Positions 25,526 to 35,167 of a stretch of DNA of 64,000 bases are shown here, piece by piece (position 1 is the first letter of the stretch; each line of letters starts with the position of its first letter). The translations under genes and the position numbers were made by a program. Source of the stretch: Clostridia bacterium (lineage in GTDB: Bacteria; Bacillota; Clostridia; Christensenellales; UBA1242). The stretch is from assembly GCA_028709705.1 (NCBI GenBank), contig JAQVWL010000002.1, forward strand, positions 1-64,000. The letters run 5' to 3'. A model generated the notes under the pieces. It was not told where the DNA came from. It did no database searches and saw only the letters and a list, made by a program, of their open reading frames with translations.

Positions 25526-27727
25526 TTAACCCAAATTTTGCGGGTCAATTTCCACAAAAACACTTGCTTTTTTGTTTTTGAATTTGTTTACTATGTTGTA
25601 AATTTGTTCTATTATATCACTTTCATTGGTTTTTGTAAACCTTAAAAGAATTTGATAACGGAACTTGTTTTTTATTTTTGTATGCGGACTTTTCATTGCT
25701 TCCAAAAACAAAAAATCTTTGGAAAAGTTTTTTGCAATTTGCTTTATCAAAGCAAAAATTTCTTTGGTTATTTCACTTACAAGACTTTCATTTTCGTAAG
25801 TGATTAAAACTCTTAATATGGTGGAAAATGGTGGAAAATTTGTTGTTTCTCTTATGTTTATTTCTTTTTCAAAAAAACCTTTGTAATTGTAATTGGAAGC
25901 AAATTTATAAACATAATGTTTTGGATTGTAAGTTTGCAAAACAATTTTTCCGCCTCCATCTTTTCGCCCAGCCCTGCCACTAACCTGCGTTATAAGTTGA
26001 AAAGTTTTTTCGGTGCTTTTGTAATCAGTTTGATACAAACTTTGGTCGGCATCAATTATTCCAACAACTCCAACTTCGCTAAAATCGTGCCCTTTTGCTA
26101 TCATTTGAGTTCCAACCAAAATAGCTGGTTTGTGTTTGGCAAATTCTTCCAAAATAGTTTGGTGCCCGTTCTTGTTCCTTGTTGTGTCATTATCCATTCT
26201 AAAAATTTTTATATTTGGAAAAATTTCTTGAATATCACTAACAACTTTTTGTGTGCCAACCGCCCCTTGCCTTATATATGTGCTTTTACATTCTGGGCAG
26301 GCGGTAAGCGCCTTGAACCGCTTTCCACAATAGTGACATTTCAATTTTTCTTCATCTTTGTGATAAACAAGCGGTGCATCACAATCAGTGCATTTGGCAA
26401 TATAACCGCACTCATTACAACGCATAAAAGATGTAAATCCTCTGCGATTTAAAAACAAAAGTGCTTGTTTTTTTTGTGCAAAACATTCTTGCAGGTCATT
26501 TATCAGTTGATTGGAAAAAATACTGCCATTGCCATTATGTATTTCGCTTAACATATCAACAATTTGAATTTTGGGCATTTCTTTTTGATTTACTCTTATT
26601 GGAAGTTCAAGCAGTTCAATTTCTTTGGTTTGGGTTTTGTAATAAGTTTCCACGCTTGGTGTTGCACTTCCCAAAACCAAAGGGCATTTATTATAAGTTT
26701 GCCTAAATTTTGCAATGTCAAATGTTTTGTATCTCGGATTGCTCTCACTATTGTATGAACTTTCGTGTTCTTCATCAATTATAATTATTCCCAAATTTTT
26801 TAAGGGTGCAAAAATTGCCGACCTCGCACCAACAACTACTTTGGCGTTACAGTTTAAAATTCTTTTCCATTCATCATACTTTTCACCAGCAGAAAGTCCG
26901 CTATGCAACACAGCAACAGTTGCACCAAATCTTGCTTTCAAATTTCCCAAAACTTGAGGTGTTAAAGATATTTCAGGAACTAGCAAAATAGCAGTTTTTT
27001 CCATTTGCAAAACTTTTTTTATTAAACGCATATACACTTCTGTTTTGCCACTGCCCGTAACTCCGTGCAAAAGATATGTTTTGTTTTCAAAATTTTTTAT
27101 TGCATTAATTGCTCGGTTTTGTTCGGCAGTTAAAGCAACCGCCTTGTCTTCAACTTCCATTGTACTGGGCGAACGATTAACATCAATTGTTTTTACACAT
27201 AAAATATTATCTTTTTTGAATTTGTTTACTGCACTTGCACTAAATTTTTCATTTAAAATTGCTTGATTTTCGCTTGGGTGGGTTTTCAAATAAGTTAACA
27301 ACTCAAATTGGTTGAAACTGTTTTTTCGCAAAGTTTTTGAATATGCTTCCAAATCGACATTTTGGTTCAAATAACATATTTTTTGGGTTAATGTCTTTAT
27401 TTTTCCAGCGCGGAACTCGCTGACAATAAAAAGTCTTAACGCATCAACAAGTTTAATGTCATATTTTTTTACCATATACTTCATTAATTCGAGCATTTCG
27501 GGGAGTATTGTTGGAAAATTGTCTTTTGATTTTATAATACTTTTCAACTTTTCTGGTGCAACTTTTGATTTTTGTTTTATGTTGATAACATAACCTTCAA
27601 TAACTCTATTTCCAAAAGGAACAACAACTCTTTCGCCCGTTTGCAACAACAAACTTTCGGGTATTTTATAATCAAAAACCTTGTCAACTTCGCTACTTAA
27701 AACATCAACTATAACTTCTGCAAACAT
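25526..27727 (-). CDS. priA: Primosomal replication helicase PriA
   Basis: This helicase restarts stalled replication forks. It starts MFAEVIVDVLSSEVDKVFDYKIP, the standard PriA N-terminus; the ORF track extends 59 codons too far. Visible are Walker A (GVTGSGKTEVY), DEEH, and paired zinc sites (CNECGYIAKCTDC...CHYCGKRFKALTACPEC). The 733 aa are normal. There is no Shine-Dalgarno site, and a strong promoter ends 7 nt before the ATG, so the mRNA is probably leaderless. Confidence 0.96.
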   Translation of the reverse strand: MFAEVIVDVLSSEVDKVFDYKIPESLLLQTGERVVVPFGNRVIEGYVINIKQKSKVAPEKLKSIIKSKDNFPTILPEMLELMKYMVKKYDIKLVDALRLFIVSEFRAGKIKTLTQKICYLNQNVDLEAYSKTLRKNSFNQFELLTYLKTHPSENQAILNEKFSASAVNKFKKDNILCVKTIDVNRSPSTMEVEDKAVALTAEQNRAINAIKNFENKTYLLHGVTGSGKTEVYMRLIKKVLQMEKTAILLVPEISLTPQVLGNLKARFGATVAVLHSGLSAGEKYDEWKRILNCNAKVVVGARSAIFAPLKNLGIIIIDEEHESSYNSESNPRYKTFDIAKFRQTYNKCPLVLGSATPSVETYYKTQTKEIELLELPIRVNQKEMPKIQIVDMLSEIHNGNGSIFSNQLINDLQECFAQKKQALLFLNRRGFTSFMRCNECGYIAKCTDCDAPLVYHKDEEKLKCHYCGKRFKALTACPECKSTYIRQGAVGTQKVVSDIQEIFPNIKIFRMDNDTTRNKNGHQTILEEFAKHKPAILVGTQMIAKGHDFSEVGVVGIIDADQSLYQTDYKSTEKTFQLITQVSGRAGRKDGGGKIVLQTYNPKHYVYKFASNYNYKGFFEKEINIRETTNFPPFSTILRVLITYENESLVSEITKEIFALIKQIAKNFSKDFLFLEAMKSPHTKIKNKFRYQILLRFTKTNESDIIEQIYNIVNKFKNKKASVFVEIDPQNLG

Positions 27728-27734
27728 TATATAA

Positions 27735-27763
27735 AGTATATGTTGAAGGCAAAAAAAAGTCAA
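27735..27763 (-). promoter_or_regulatory. priA promoter (leaderless)
   Basis: TTGACT (27758-27763), a 17-bp spacer and TATACT (27735-27740) lie on the minus strand. The -10 ends 7 nt before the priA ATG (27727-27725), so transcription should start at the start codon. Confidence 0.75.
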
Positions 27764-27790
27764 GAATAAGTGCAGTTTGGCATTTTTGAT

Positions 27791-27814
27791 AAAAAAAATG
27801 TGTTTAAAACACAC
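27791..27814 (-). terminator. rpoZ terminator
   Basis: On the minus strand TGTGTTTTAAACACA folds and is followed by eight T, directly after rpoZ and before the separate priA promoter. Confidence 0.6.
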
Positions 27815-27818
27815 TTTC

Positions 27819-28022
27819 TTACTCTTTTTTATCGCTTGGGATAATTTCTCCGTTGTAGATTTCATCGGCGGCAATGCTAATTGCCTTTTTATCACTCGCT
27901 TCAATCTCTTCGGGAATGCGAATTTCTAACTCTTTTGCTCTTTTTGCAATCAAACAACTTAATTTGTATTTGTTGTTGCCCACTTTTTTTACCATATCAT
28001 CTATTGGCGGATCAATCATCAT
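27819..28022 (-). CDS. rpoZ: RNA polymerase omega subunit
   Basis: The 67-aa protein contains the omega signature NKYKLSCLIAKRAKEL and KKAISIAADEIYNGEI. It helps assemble beta' into RNA polymerase. It has its own promoter and AGAGG site and lies between ligA and priA. The coaBC gene often found next to priA is missing here. Confidence 0.92.
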   Translation of the reverse strand: MMIDPPIDDMVKKVGNNKYKLSCLIAKRAKELEIRIPEEIEASDKKAISIAADEIYNGEIIPSDKKE

Positions 28023-28048
28023 AATTTTTTACCTCTTTAATGTTTGTT

Positions 28049-28077
28049 ATTATATCAACTTGATGTCAGTTTGTCAA
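28049..28077 (-). promoter_or_regulatory. rpoZ promoter
   Basis: A consensus TTGACA (28072-28077), 17-bp spacer and TATAAT (28049-28054) on the minus strand overlap the last codons of ligA. Confidence 0.8.
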
Positions 28078-30027
28078 TATGTTTTGCAGTATATCATAAA
28101 ATTCTTCTTCTTGTATTATTTTTATTCCCAACGATTTTGCCTTGTCAAGTTTTGAACCTGCATTTTCTCCCGCTATAACAAAATCAGTGTTTTTTGAAAC
28201 TGAACTTACAACTTGTGCACCAAAATTTTCCAACATTTCAGTTGCTTGGTGGCGGTCGTATTTTTGCATTGTGCCTGTCAAAACCACCATTTTGTTTTTA
28301 AAAATTGTATCTTCTATGCTTATTTCTTCTCTTTGCTCTATTTCAACACCATATTCAAAAAGTTTTTCTATTTGAAAAATGTTTTTTTCGTTTCTAAAAT
28401 AATCAAAAATATTTTGTGCTATCACTTCTCCAATATTATAAATAGTCAAAATTTCTTCAAGTGTTGCGTTTTTAAGTTGATTAAAGTTTCTAAATTTTTT
28501 GGCAATATCTTTTGAAGTTTTTATCCCCACTCCGCCAATTCCCAGTCCATTTATAAATTTATGAAAAGAAACTTTTTTTGATTTTTCTATTGCTTGCAAA
28601 ACGTTTTGAACTTTTTTTGATTTAAAACCTTCAAGAAGCAATAATTCTTGTCCTGTTAATTCATAAATTTCATACAAATATTTTATATTAAATTTGTCAA
28701 AAAGGGCGGTGATAGTACTTGTTGACATTCCCTCAATATTCATTGCTTCACGACCAATAAAGTTTGATAACCTGTCAATAATTTGGTCCCTACAACCATC
28801 TGTGTTCGGGCAAAATAAGTTTGCACCGTTTTCAACTAGTTCTGTGCCACATGATGGGCAAAATTTTGGTTCTTCAATTCTTATGCTGTTCGGCAGTTTT
28901 TCTGCAAGTCCCAAAATTTCAGGGATAACTTCATTGCTTCGCCTTAAAAAAACTCTTGAACCAATTTCTACTTGTTTTTTTCTTATATCGGCAATATTGT
29001 TAAGTGTTGCTCGCTTGATTGTTGCACCCGCAAGTTCCACAGGTTCAATTTCTGCAATTGGCGTAATTTTGCCTGTTCTTCCCACTTGCCAAACAACATT
29101 TTTTAAAAGACTGCTAACTTCTTCGGCATCAAATTTATATGCCATTGCCCACTTAGGAAATTTGGCAGTAAAACCAAATTCTTCTCTGTGCGGAACATTG
29201 TTAAGCCTTACAACAACGCCGTCCATTAAAATATCAAGATTTTTTTTTGCACCTCCAATTTTATCTATTTCTGCAAAAATTTGTTCGGCAGTTTTACAAA
29301 CTTTAAAATAACTGCCAATATTAAACCCATTTTCTTTTAAAAAATCCATCATTTCGGATTGCGTTTCAAAATTTTTGTTTTCTGCTTTGTGGATAGTGTA
29401 AACAAACCAATCAAGTTTTCGTTTTGCTGTTTGTTTTGGGTCAAGATTTCTTATTGCTCCCGCCGCCGCATTTCTTGCATTTTTTAATTGTTCAGTGGAA
29501 CTTTCGTTGTATTTTTTTAAATTTGAAAGTGTTATCATTGCTTCGCCTTGAACTACAAGTTCGCCTTTAAATTTGATTTTTAAAGGAACACTCCTGATCG
29601 TTTTTGCTTGCTCACTAACATCTTCGCCAACAAACCCATTTCCACGCGTGCCAGCAGAAACAAAATATCCATTTTTGTAAGTGCAGACAAGCGAAAGTCC
29701 ATCAAATTTATATTCGCATGTGAAATCGGCTTGCGGAAAAACTTTTTTTATATCATCTATCCAAAGTTTTAAATCTTCTTTTGTTTGGCATTTGTCTAAA
29801 CTATACAATCTATATTTGTGCGGATATTTTTTAAAACCTTCCAAAATATCTCCACCAACCCGTTGTGTTGGGGAGTTTGGCAAAATTATGCCTGTTTGTT
29901 TTTCAAGCATAACAAGTTCATCATAAAGTTTGTCAAATTCTTTGTCAGAAATTGTAGGATTGTCCAAAACATAATAATTGTATGAATGCTTGGCAATTTC
30001 ATTGACAAGCCATTCCATTCTTTCCAT
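28066..30027 (-). CDS. ligA: NAD-dependent DNA ligase
   Basis: This enzyme seals nicks in DNA. The adenylation lysine is K107 (CEYKFDGLSL). The oligonucleotide-binding fold, the zinc site (CPSCGTELVENGANLFCPNTDGC), the helix-hairpin-helix repeats and a C-terminal BRCT domain (KMVVLTGTMQKYDRHQATEMLENFGAQV) follow in the usual order over 653 aa. It lies 14 bp after pcrA. Confidence 0.97.
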   Translation of the reverse strand: MERMEWLVNEIAKHSYNYYVLDNPTISDKEFDKLYDELVMLEKQTGIILPNSPTQRVGGDILEGFKKYPHKYRLYSLDKCQTKEDLKLWIDDIKKVFPQADFTCEYKFDGLSLVCTYKNGYFVSAGTRGNGFVGEDVSEQAKTIRSVPLKIKFKGELVVQGEAMITLSNLKKYNESSTEQLKNARNAAAGAIRNLDPKQTAKRKLDWFVYTIHKAENKNFETQSEMMDFLKENGFNIGSYFKVCKTAEQIFAEIDKIGGAKKNLDILMDGVVVRLNNVPHREEFGFTAKFPKWAMAYKFDAEEVSSLLKNVVWQVGRTGKITPIAEIEPVELAGATIKRATLNNIADIRKKQVEIGSRVFLRRSNEVIPEILGLAEKLPNSIRIEEPKFCPSCGTELVENGANLFCPNTDGCRDQIIDRLSNFIGREAMNIEGMSTSTITALFDKFNIKYLYEIYELTGQELLLLEGFKSKKVQNVLQAIEKSKKVSFHKFINGLGIGGVGIKTSKDIAKKFRNFNQLKNATLEEILTIYNIGEVIAQNIFDYFRNEKNIFQIEKLFEYGVEIEQREEISIEDTIFKNKMVVLTGTMQKYDRHQATEMLENFGAQVVSSVSKNTDFVIAGENAGSKLDKAKSLGIKIIQEEEFYDILQNILTN

Positions 30028-30041
30028 AAAATTTTCCTTTT

Positions 30042-32240
30042 TTATAGTTTTTTTAGTGGAGCAATTTCAAGCATTAAAGTTTTTACTCCAATGTCATTAA
30101 AATCAATATCGGCAGTTTTGCTTTCAAAATCTATATCCAAAATTTTGCCAATGCCAAATTTTGTGTGTAAAACGGAATCTCCTTTGTGATATAAATTGAT
30201 ATCAATTTTGGGTTTGTTTTGATTTAAAAACTGGTTATATGTTGAGGTATTTATTGCACTTTTTACAAAGTCAACTTGTGCGTTTGTTTTGCGAGTTGTG
30301 GTATTATTTGCAACGCTAATTGTTGCTCCTTTGTTAGTATAACCCAATTCGCCCAAAAACCTGCTTGGCATCATATAATCTCTATGACCATACAAAAATC
30401 TTGTTTTGCAATTACAAAAAAACAATCTTTCTTTTGCACGAGTTATTCCAACATACAAAAGTCTTCTTTCTTCTTCCATTTGCTCTTCATTGCCAAAAGA
30501 CCTTGAAATTGGGAATATTTTTTCTTCAAGCCCTACCAAAAACACGCATTTAAACTCCAAGCCTTTTACAGAGTGTACAGTTGCAACAATTGCGTTGTTA
30601 GTTTCATCAAGGGTGTCAATATCACTTATCAAAGAAACGCTTTGAAGATAATCATTTAATGTGTCTTGCGGATTTTTTGTTGCATAAGTTTGAATTGAAT
30701 ACAAAAGTTGGTCTATATTAAGCATTTTATCCATATCTTCTTCTGTTTTGTTTGGATAAGCTGACTTTATAGAAAAATACTTTACTATATTTTCAGCAAA
30801 TTCATTTAGCGGTGTCAACTCATATTCGGCATACAGTTTTTTATAAATTTCAGAAAAACTATTAATTTTATTTGTTATACTGTTTGGCAATTCAAAATTG
30901 TTTATTTTAAGACAAATATCAAGCAAGTAAGTCTGTTCCCTTTCGGCAATTTCTCTTATTTTTGCAATCGCACTATCGCCTATTCCACGCTTTGGAAAAT
31001 TAATTACCCGCAAAAATGCTTGCTCATCTTTGGGATTGATAAAAACTTTTAAATAAGATAAAACATTTTTTACTTCAACTCTGTCATAAAACTTAAACCC
31101 ACCAAAAACTTTGTGTGGAATATTGTATGAAAGCAACTTTTCTTCAAATTGAAAGGTAAGTGCATTTAGTCTTAACAAAATTGCAAAATCTTTATATTCA
31201 TAACCACAATTGTTAACCAAATAATGAATTGTGTTGGAAACATAGTCCGCTTCGGCTTGCTCGTCATAAAGTTCTTTTCTTTCTATTGGATACGCACCAT
31301 CAATATCACTCCAAAGAGTTTTGTCAATTCTGCTTTTATTGTTTTTTATCAATTTGTTGGCACAATCTAAAATGATTTTTGTTGAACGATAATTTCTTTC
31401 CAACTTGTATACTTTTACATTTTCAAAATCTTTTTTAAAGTTTGAAATGTTCTTAAAGTTTGCACCACGCCAAGTGTAAATACATTGGTCCTCATCACCC
31501 ACCACAAAAATATTTTTGTGTTTACTGCAAAGGAGTTTAACCAAGTCATATTGAATAATGTTTGTGTCTTGAAACTCATCAACTAAAACATATTGAAAAC
31601 GATTGGCATAATATTCTAAAACTTCTTTGTTGCAATATAAAAGTTTGTAAGTTTGAACGAGTAAATCATCAAAGTCAAGTGCATTATTTTCAACCAAATT
31701 TGTTTGATATTCTTTTATAATCGAAACAATCAACTCAATATCTTTTTCAAAAGCAAAGTCTTGAATATAACTTTCATATTTATAATTATTGTTTTTAAAA
31801 TTTGAAATATGGAACTTTACTGTTTTTTTAAAATTTTCATCAATAATATCTTTTTTTGTAAAAATATTTTTCAAAACTTTGTCTGTGTCGTTATCGGAAT
31901 ATATAGAAAAATTGCTATTAAATCTTACATCAAGTTTGTTAATATTAAGTCTTAAAATTTTTGCACACATAGAGTGAAAAGTTGAAATCCAAACCCTATC
32001 GCCTTTTTCCGTCATTGCAACAACTCGCTCTTTCATTTCGCCCGCGGCTTTGTTTGTAAAAGTAATTGCCAAAATATTTTCAGGACTTACACCCAAATTT
32101 TCTATCAAAAAAACAATTCTGTTTGTCAACAATCTTGTTTTTCCACTTCCTGCTCCTGCCGTAACCAAAACAGCACCTTGTGTTTGTTTAAGTGCTTCTA
32201 ATTGTTCATTATTCAATAAACTTAAATCTTTTTCTGTCAT
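30042..32240 (-). CDS. pcrA: ATP-dependent DNA helicase PcrA/UvrD
   Basis: This is a superfamily 1 helicase with QxAV-type start (NNEQLEALKQTQGAVLVTAGAGSGKT), FTNKAAGEMKERV, DEFQDTN, the GDEDQCIYTWRGA motif and YVGITRAKERL. It functions in repair and replication. The length of 732 aa is normal. It is in the pcrA-ligA operon. The ATG has no Shine-Dalgarno site and lies 6 nt after a -10 box. Confidence 0.96.
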   Translation of the reverse strand: MTEKDLSLLNNEQLEALKQTQGAVLVTAGAGSGKTRLLTNRIVFLIENLGVSPENILAITFTNKAAGEMKERVVAMTEKGDRVWISTFHSMCAKILRLNINKLDVRFNSNFSIYSDNDTDKVLKNIFTKKDIIDENFKKTVKFHISNFKNNNYKYESYIQDFAFEKDIELIVSIIKEYQTNLVENNALDFDDLLVQTYKLLYCNKEVLEYYANRFQYVLVDEFQDTNIIQYDLVKLLCSKHKNIFVVGDEDQCIYTWRGANFKNISNFKKDFENVKVYKLERNYRSTKIILDCANKLIKNNKSRIDKTLWSDIDGAYPIERKELYDEQAEADYVSNTIHYLVNNCGYEYKDFAILLRLNALTFQFEEKLLSYNIPHKVFGGFKFYDRVEVKNVLSYLKVFINPKDEQAFLRVINFPKRGIGDSAIAKIREIAEREQTYLLDICLKINNFELPNSITNKINSFSEIYKKLYAEYELTPLNEFAENIVKYFSIKSAYPNKTEEDMDKMLNIDQLLYSIQTYATKNPQDTLNDYLQSVSLISDIDTLDETNNAIVATVHSVKGLEFKCVFLVGLEEKIFPISRSFGNEEQMEEERRLLYVGITRAKERLFFCNCKTRFLYGHRDYMMPSRFLGELGYTNKGATISVANNTTTRKTNAQVDFVKSAINTSTYNQFLNQNKPKIDINLYHKGDSVLHTKFGIGKILDIDFESKTADIDFNDIGVKTLMLEIAPLKKL

Positions 32241-32246
32241 AACAAT

Positions 32247-32275
32247 ATTATAACATAATTAGCAAAAAAAGTAAA
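32247..32275 (-). promoter_or_regulatory. pcrA promoter (leaderless)
   Basis: TTTACT (32270-32275), 17-bp spacer and TATAAT (32247-32252) on the minus strand, with only 6 nt to the pcrA ATG. Confidence 0.7.
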
Positions 32276-32290
32276 AAGGTTTTGCACCAA

Positions 32291-32623
32291 TTAAATAACC
32301 ATTGAATGTTCTTTTTCATACTTTCTTTTCAATTCTGAATATTTATCGGCCAAAACAAAAAAATATCGCTCTTGCTCCATCTTATTCAAATTGTTATATT
32401 TTTTATAATCAATAAGTCTTCCAATTGGGTTAAAAACATCTTTGTTGTCTTTTAATATCAAACATAACTGTTTATAAAGTTTTTCGTCTTCTTCTCTTGA
32501 AATGATTTTTACATTTTCTTTTATTTCAAAAAATTTGTTTTGCTCCGTTCGGCCTATTTCTCCTTTCAATCTTTTTTTGGCAATTAGCGCAAGCATTTTT
32601 AGACCTTGATTACAATTTTTCAT
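32291..32623 (-). CDS. Hypothetical protein, 110 aa
   Basis: This is a small, charged, helical protein (KMLALIAKKRLKGEIG...RYFFVLADKYSELKRKYEKE) with AAGGAG 6 nt before its ATG. I do not recognise the family. It stands between pcrA and the divergent tmk. Confidence 0.75.
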   Translation of the reverse strand: MKNCNQGLKMLALIAKKRLKGEIGRTEQNKFFEIKENVKIISREEDEKLYKQLCLILKDNKDVFNPIGRLIDYKKYNNLNKMEQERYFFVLADKYSELKRKYEKEHSMVI

Positions 32624-32775
32624 TTTATTCTCCTTAACTACTTTTATAAAATGATTGTATAAATATTATAACAAAATTGATTTAAAAATCAAAAAACAAC
32701 GGGGTTATAAAATTGTTGAATTTGTTCTATATTTAATGAATTTTGTTTTTAAAAATTGTTTTAAGACAAAACATA

Positions 32776-32804
32776 TTGACAACAAAGTTTTAGTGTGATA
32801 TTTT
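32776..32804 (+). promoter_or_regulatory. tmk promoter
   Basis: TTGACA (32776-32781), 17-bp spacer and TATTTT (32799-32804), about 20 nt before the tmk start, which has AAGGAAAG. Confidence 0.7.
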
Positions 32805-32822
32805 TGTTTTAAGGAAAGAAGT

Positions 32823-33530
32823 ATGAAAGGAAATATTATTGTTATTTCAGGTACAGATGGTTGCGGAAAAGAAACTCAAACCAAAAAATTGTTTGATTAT
32901 TTAAGCCAAAAAAATTTTGAAATAAAAACGCAAAGTTTTCCAAACTATGATAGTTTGTCTGCCGGTCCCATAAAAATGTATTTGAATGGGGAGTTGGCAG
33001 AAAATGCAAACTTGATTGACCCTTATCAAGCATCTGTTCCGTTTTCGGTGGATAGATTTTGCACAATGAAAAAGTATGAACCATTTTTGAAAAAGGGCGG
33101 ACTTATGCTTTTGGATAGATATATGGAATCAAATTTAATTCATCAAGCGTGCAAAATTGATGACAACAAAAAAAAACAAAAGTTTGTTGATTGGCTTTAT
33201 GATTTTGAATTTAATGTTATGAAAATCCCTGCACCTGATATGGTATTTTTTTTGGATATGCCACCAGAAATGTCAATGGCTTTGGCAAAAAAAAGACAAG
33301 GCTTGAAAAGCGGAGAAAAAAAAGATATTCACGAACAAGACGCCAACCATTTGATAAATGCCTACAAAAATGGTATGGAAATTGCAAAAAAAAGCGGTTG
33401 GAATATTATTAGTTGCACAGAAAACGGTAAGATAAAAACTATTGAACAAATACATACAGAAATTGCAAAAACAGTTGATAACTTTTTGTTAAACAAAAAA
33501 TGCCTTAAACAAAATAATCAAGAGAAATAG
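32823..33530 (+). CDS. tmk: Thymidylate kinase
   Basis: This enzyme phosphorylates dTMP to dTDP. P-loop GTDGCGKETQ (residues 10-19), the DRY motif in LDRYMESN and a basic LID region (KKRQGLKSGEKK) are visible. The 235 aa are slightly longer than the E. coli enzyme, with insertions similar to clostridial dTMP-kinase-like proteins. Its 3' end overlaps the convergent rsmD by 26 bp. Confidence 0.88.
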   Translation: MKGNIIVISGTDGCGKETQTKKLFDYLSQKNFEIKTQSFPNYDSLSAGPIKMYLNGELAENANLIDPYQASVPFSVDRFCTMKKYEPFLKKGGLMLLDRYMESNLIHQACKIDDNKKKQKFVDWLYDFEFNVMKIPAPDMVFFLDMPPEMSMALAKKRQGLKSGEKKDIHEQDANHLINAYKNGMEIAKKSGWNIISCTENGKIKTIEQIHTEIAKTVDNFLLNKKCLKQNNQEK

Positions 33531-34041
33531 TGCCATAATTTTTGGTGCAATCAAGAGCAAAAAAATTTTGCTCTATTTTTTTTGTTTTTAATCTTTCACA
33601 AACAATTATTCCATTTTCAGCAAGTAAGTTCTTTTCTTTTATTTTTTGTAAGCACTGATAGTACAAGCCACTTTCATATGGTGGGTCTAAAATTATTAAG
33701 TCAAATTTTTCTTCAAACTTTTTAAGTGCAACTAAACAATCTTTTTGAAAAACTTCAATTTGAGTGTTGTTGTTTTTAAGGTTTAAACTAGAAATATTGT
33801 TTTTTGTCAATGCAATACTTTTTGCGTTGCTATCGCAAAACACTACTTTTTTTGCATTTCGACTTATTGCTTCAATCCCCAAAGCACCGCTTCCACAAAA
33901 CAAATCAAGCACAGCAGTATTTTCTATTTGAAACTGCAATTTTGTAAAAAGTGCTTGCTTTATTATATCTAATGTTGGGCGAATGTCGTGTTTGGGTGGA
34001 AATAATTTTTTACCTTTAAATTGTCCTGATATTATTCTCAT
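33505..34041 (-). CDS. rsmD: 16S rRNA (guanine-N2)-methyltransferase RsmD
   Basis: The 178-aa SAM-dependent enzyme begins MRIISGQFKGKKLFPPKHDIRPTLD, with SAM-binding VLDLFCGSGALGIEA and catalytic DPPY. It modifies 16S rRNA (G966 in E. coli). There is no Shine-Dalgarno site; a promoter ends 6 nt before the ATG. Confidence 0.95.
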   Translation of the reverse strand: MRIISGQFKGKKLFPPKHDIRPTLDIIKQALFTKLQFQIENTAVLDLFCGSGALGIEAISRNAKKVVFCDSNAKSIALTKNNISSLNLKNNNTQIEVFQKDCLVALKKFEEKFDLIILDPPYESGLYYQCLQKIKEKNLLAENGIIVCERLKTKKIEQNFFALDCTKNYGTISLDYFV

Positions 34042-34047
34042 TTGATT

Positions 34048-34076
34048 ATTTTAACAAAAATATTAGAAATTGTAAA
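34048..34076 (-). promoter_or_regulatory. rsmD promoter (leaderless)
   Basis: TTTACA (34071-34076), exactly 17 bp and TAAAAT (34048-34053) on the minus strand. Six nt separate the -10 from the rsmD ATG. Confidence 0.65.
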
Positions 34077-35120
34077 TTAATTTATTATTATATAATTCAT
34101 TCTTAAATAATTTATATTTGTTAAAATTTCATAAGGTATTGTTTCACAATTTTTTGCCCAACGAAAAGCATTGTCAAAAACCAAAACTTCATCAAAAACT
34201 TTTGCATTAAGATTTGTTATATCGAAAAAAAACATATCCATACAAACATTCCCCACAATAGTGCATTTTTTGTTTTTTATTTTTACAGTTGAGTTTTTGC
34301 ATAACTTTCGGTTTATGCCATCAGCATAGCCAAGTGGAACCACTGCAATTTTGGTTGATTTTTTGCAAATGTAACCATTTGAGTAGCCAACTCTGTCACC
34401 TTTTTCTAGTTGCAAAATTTTTATTATTTGACTTTTTATTCTTACAACCAAATTTGGTTTTGTGTATAAATCAATTCCAATCCTAAACATATAGTCTGTG
34501 TATTTTTCAATGTTTATATTTTGCAAAACTGCACTTCCACCTATATGTTTTATAGGGTCAAAAATTGGCGGAATTAAATCAACAAATTCTTTAAACAATT
34601 TTAATTGCTTGTTGAAAAATACTATGTCACAGTCAGCAGTAGAAAAATGCGAAAAAATACCTTCAAAAATAAAAAATTTATTATTTTTAATTAATTTAAA
34701 TATATTTTTTAATTCTTTTTTATTATTTATTCCAAGTCTATTCATACCTGAATTTATTTTTATATGTATTTTTATTTTTTTTATTATATAATTATCTTTA
34801 TATAATTTAATTATATTTTCTATTTGATTTATATTGTCAATTGTAACACTTATATTATTGTCTATTGCGGTTAAAAAATCGCTTAATATTCCAACAATCA
34901 AAATAGGTGTATATTTGTCAAACTCTCTTATTTGTAAAGCTTCTTGCAAGTTTGCAACACCAAAAAATTTCGCCTTGCCGAAAAGTGTTTTGCAAATTGT
35001 TTCCAATCCGCAACCATAGGCATTTGCTTTTACCATTGCACAAATATTTTTTGATTTTAAACTTTCAAAATTTTTTAGCAATTTTTTTTTGTAAATAATA
35101 AAATCAGAATAATATAACAT
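34077..35120 (-). CDS. alr: Alanine racemase
   Basis: This PLP enzyme makes D-alanine for peptidoglycan. The PLP lysine is K31 in MVKANAYGCG. Further signatures are GMNRLG, the RVGYSNGY active-site tyrosine region and VCMDMFFFDI. The 347 aa are a little short, with an AT-rich stretch around residues 90-150. There is no Shine-Dalgarno site; a TTTTCA-17-TAATAT promoter (35129-35157) ends 8 nt before the ATG. Confidence 0.92.
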   Translation of the reverse strand: MLYYSDFIIYKKKLLKNFESLKSKNICAMVKANAYGCGLETICKTLFGKAKFFGVANLQEALQIREFDKYTPILIVGILSDFLTAIDNNISVTIDNINQIENIIKLYKDNYIIKKIKIHIKINSGMNRLGINNKKELKNIFKLIKNNKFFIFEGIFSHFSTADCDIVFFNKQLKLFKEFVDLIPPIFDPIKHIGGSAVLQNINIEKYTDYMFRIGIDLYTKPNLVVRIKSQIIKILQLEKGDRVGYSNGYICKKSTKIAVVPLGYADGINRKLCKNSTVKIKNKKCTIVGNVCMDMFFFDITNLNAKVFDEVLVFDNAFRWAKNCETIPYEILTNINYLRMNYIIIN

Positions 35121-35167
35121 ATTAATTTATATTATTATTTTATTGTTTTAGTGAAAATTATTTATAT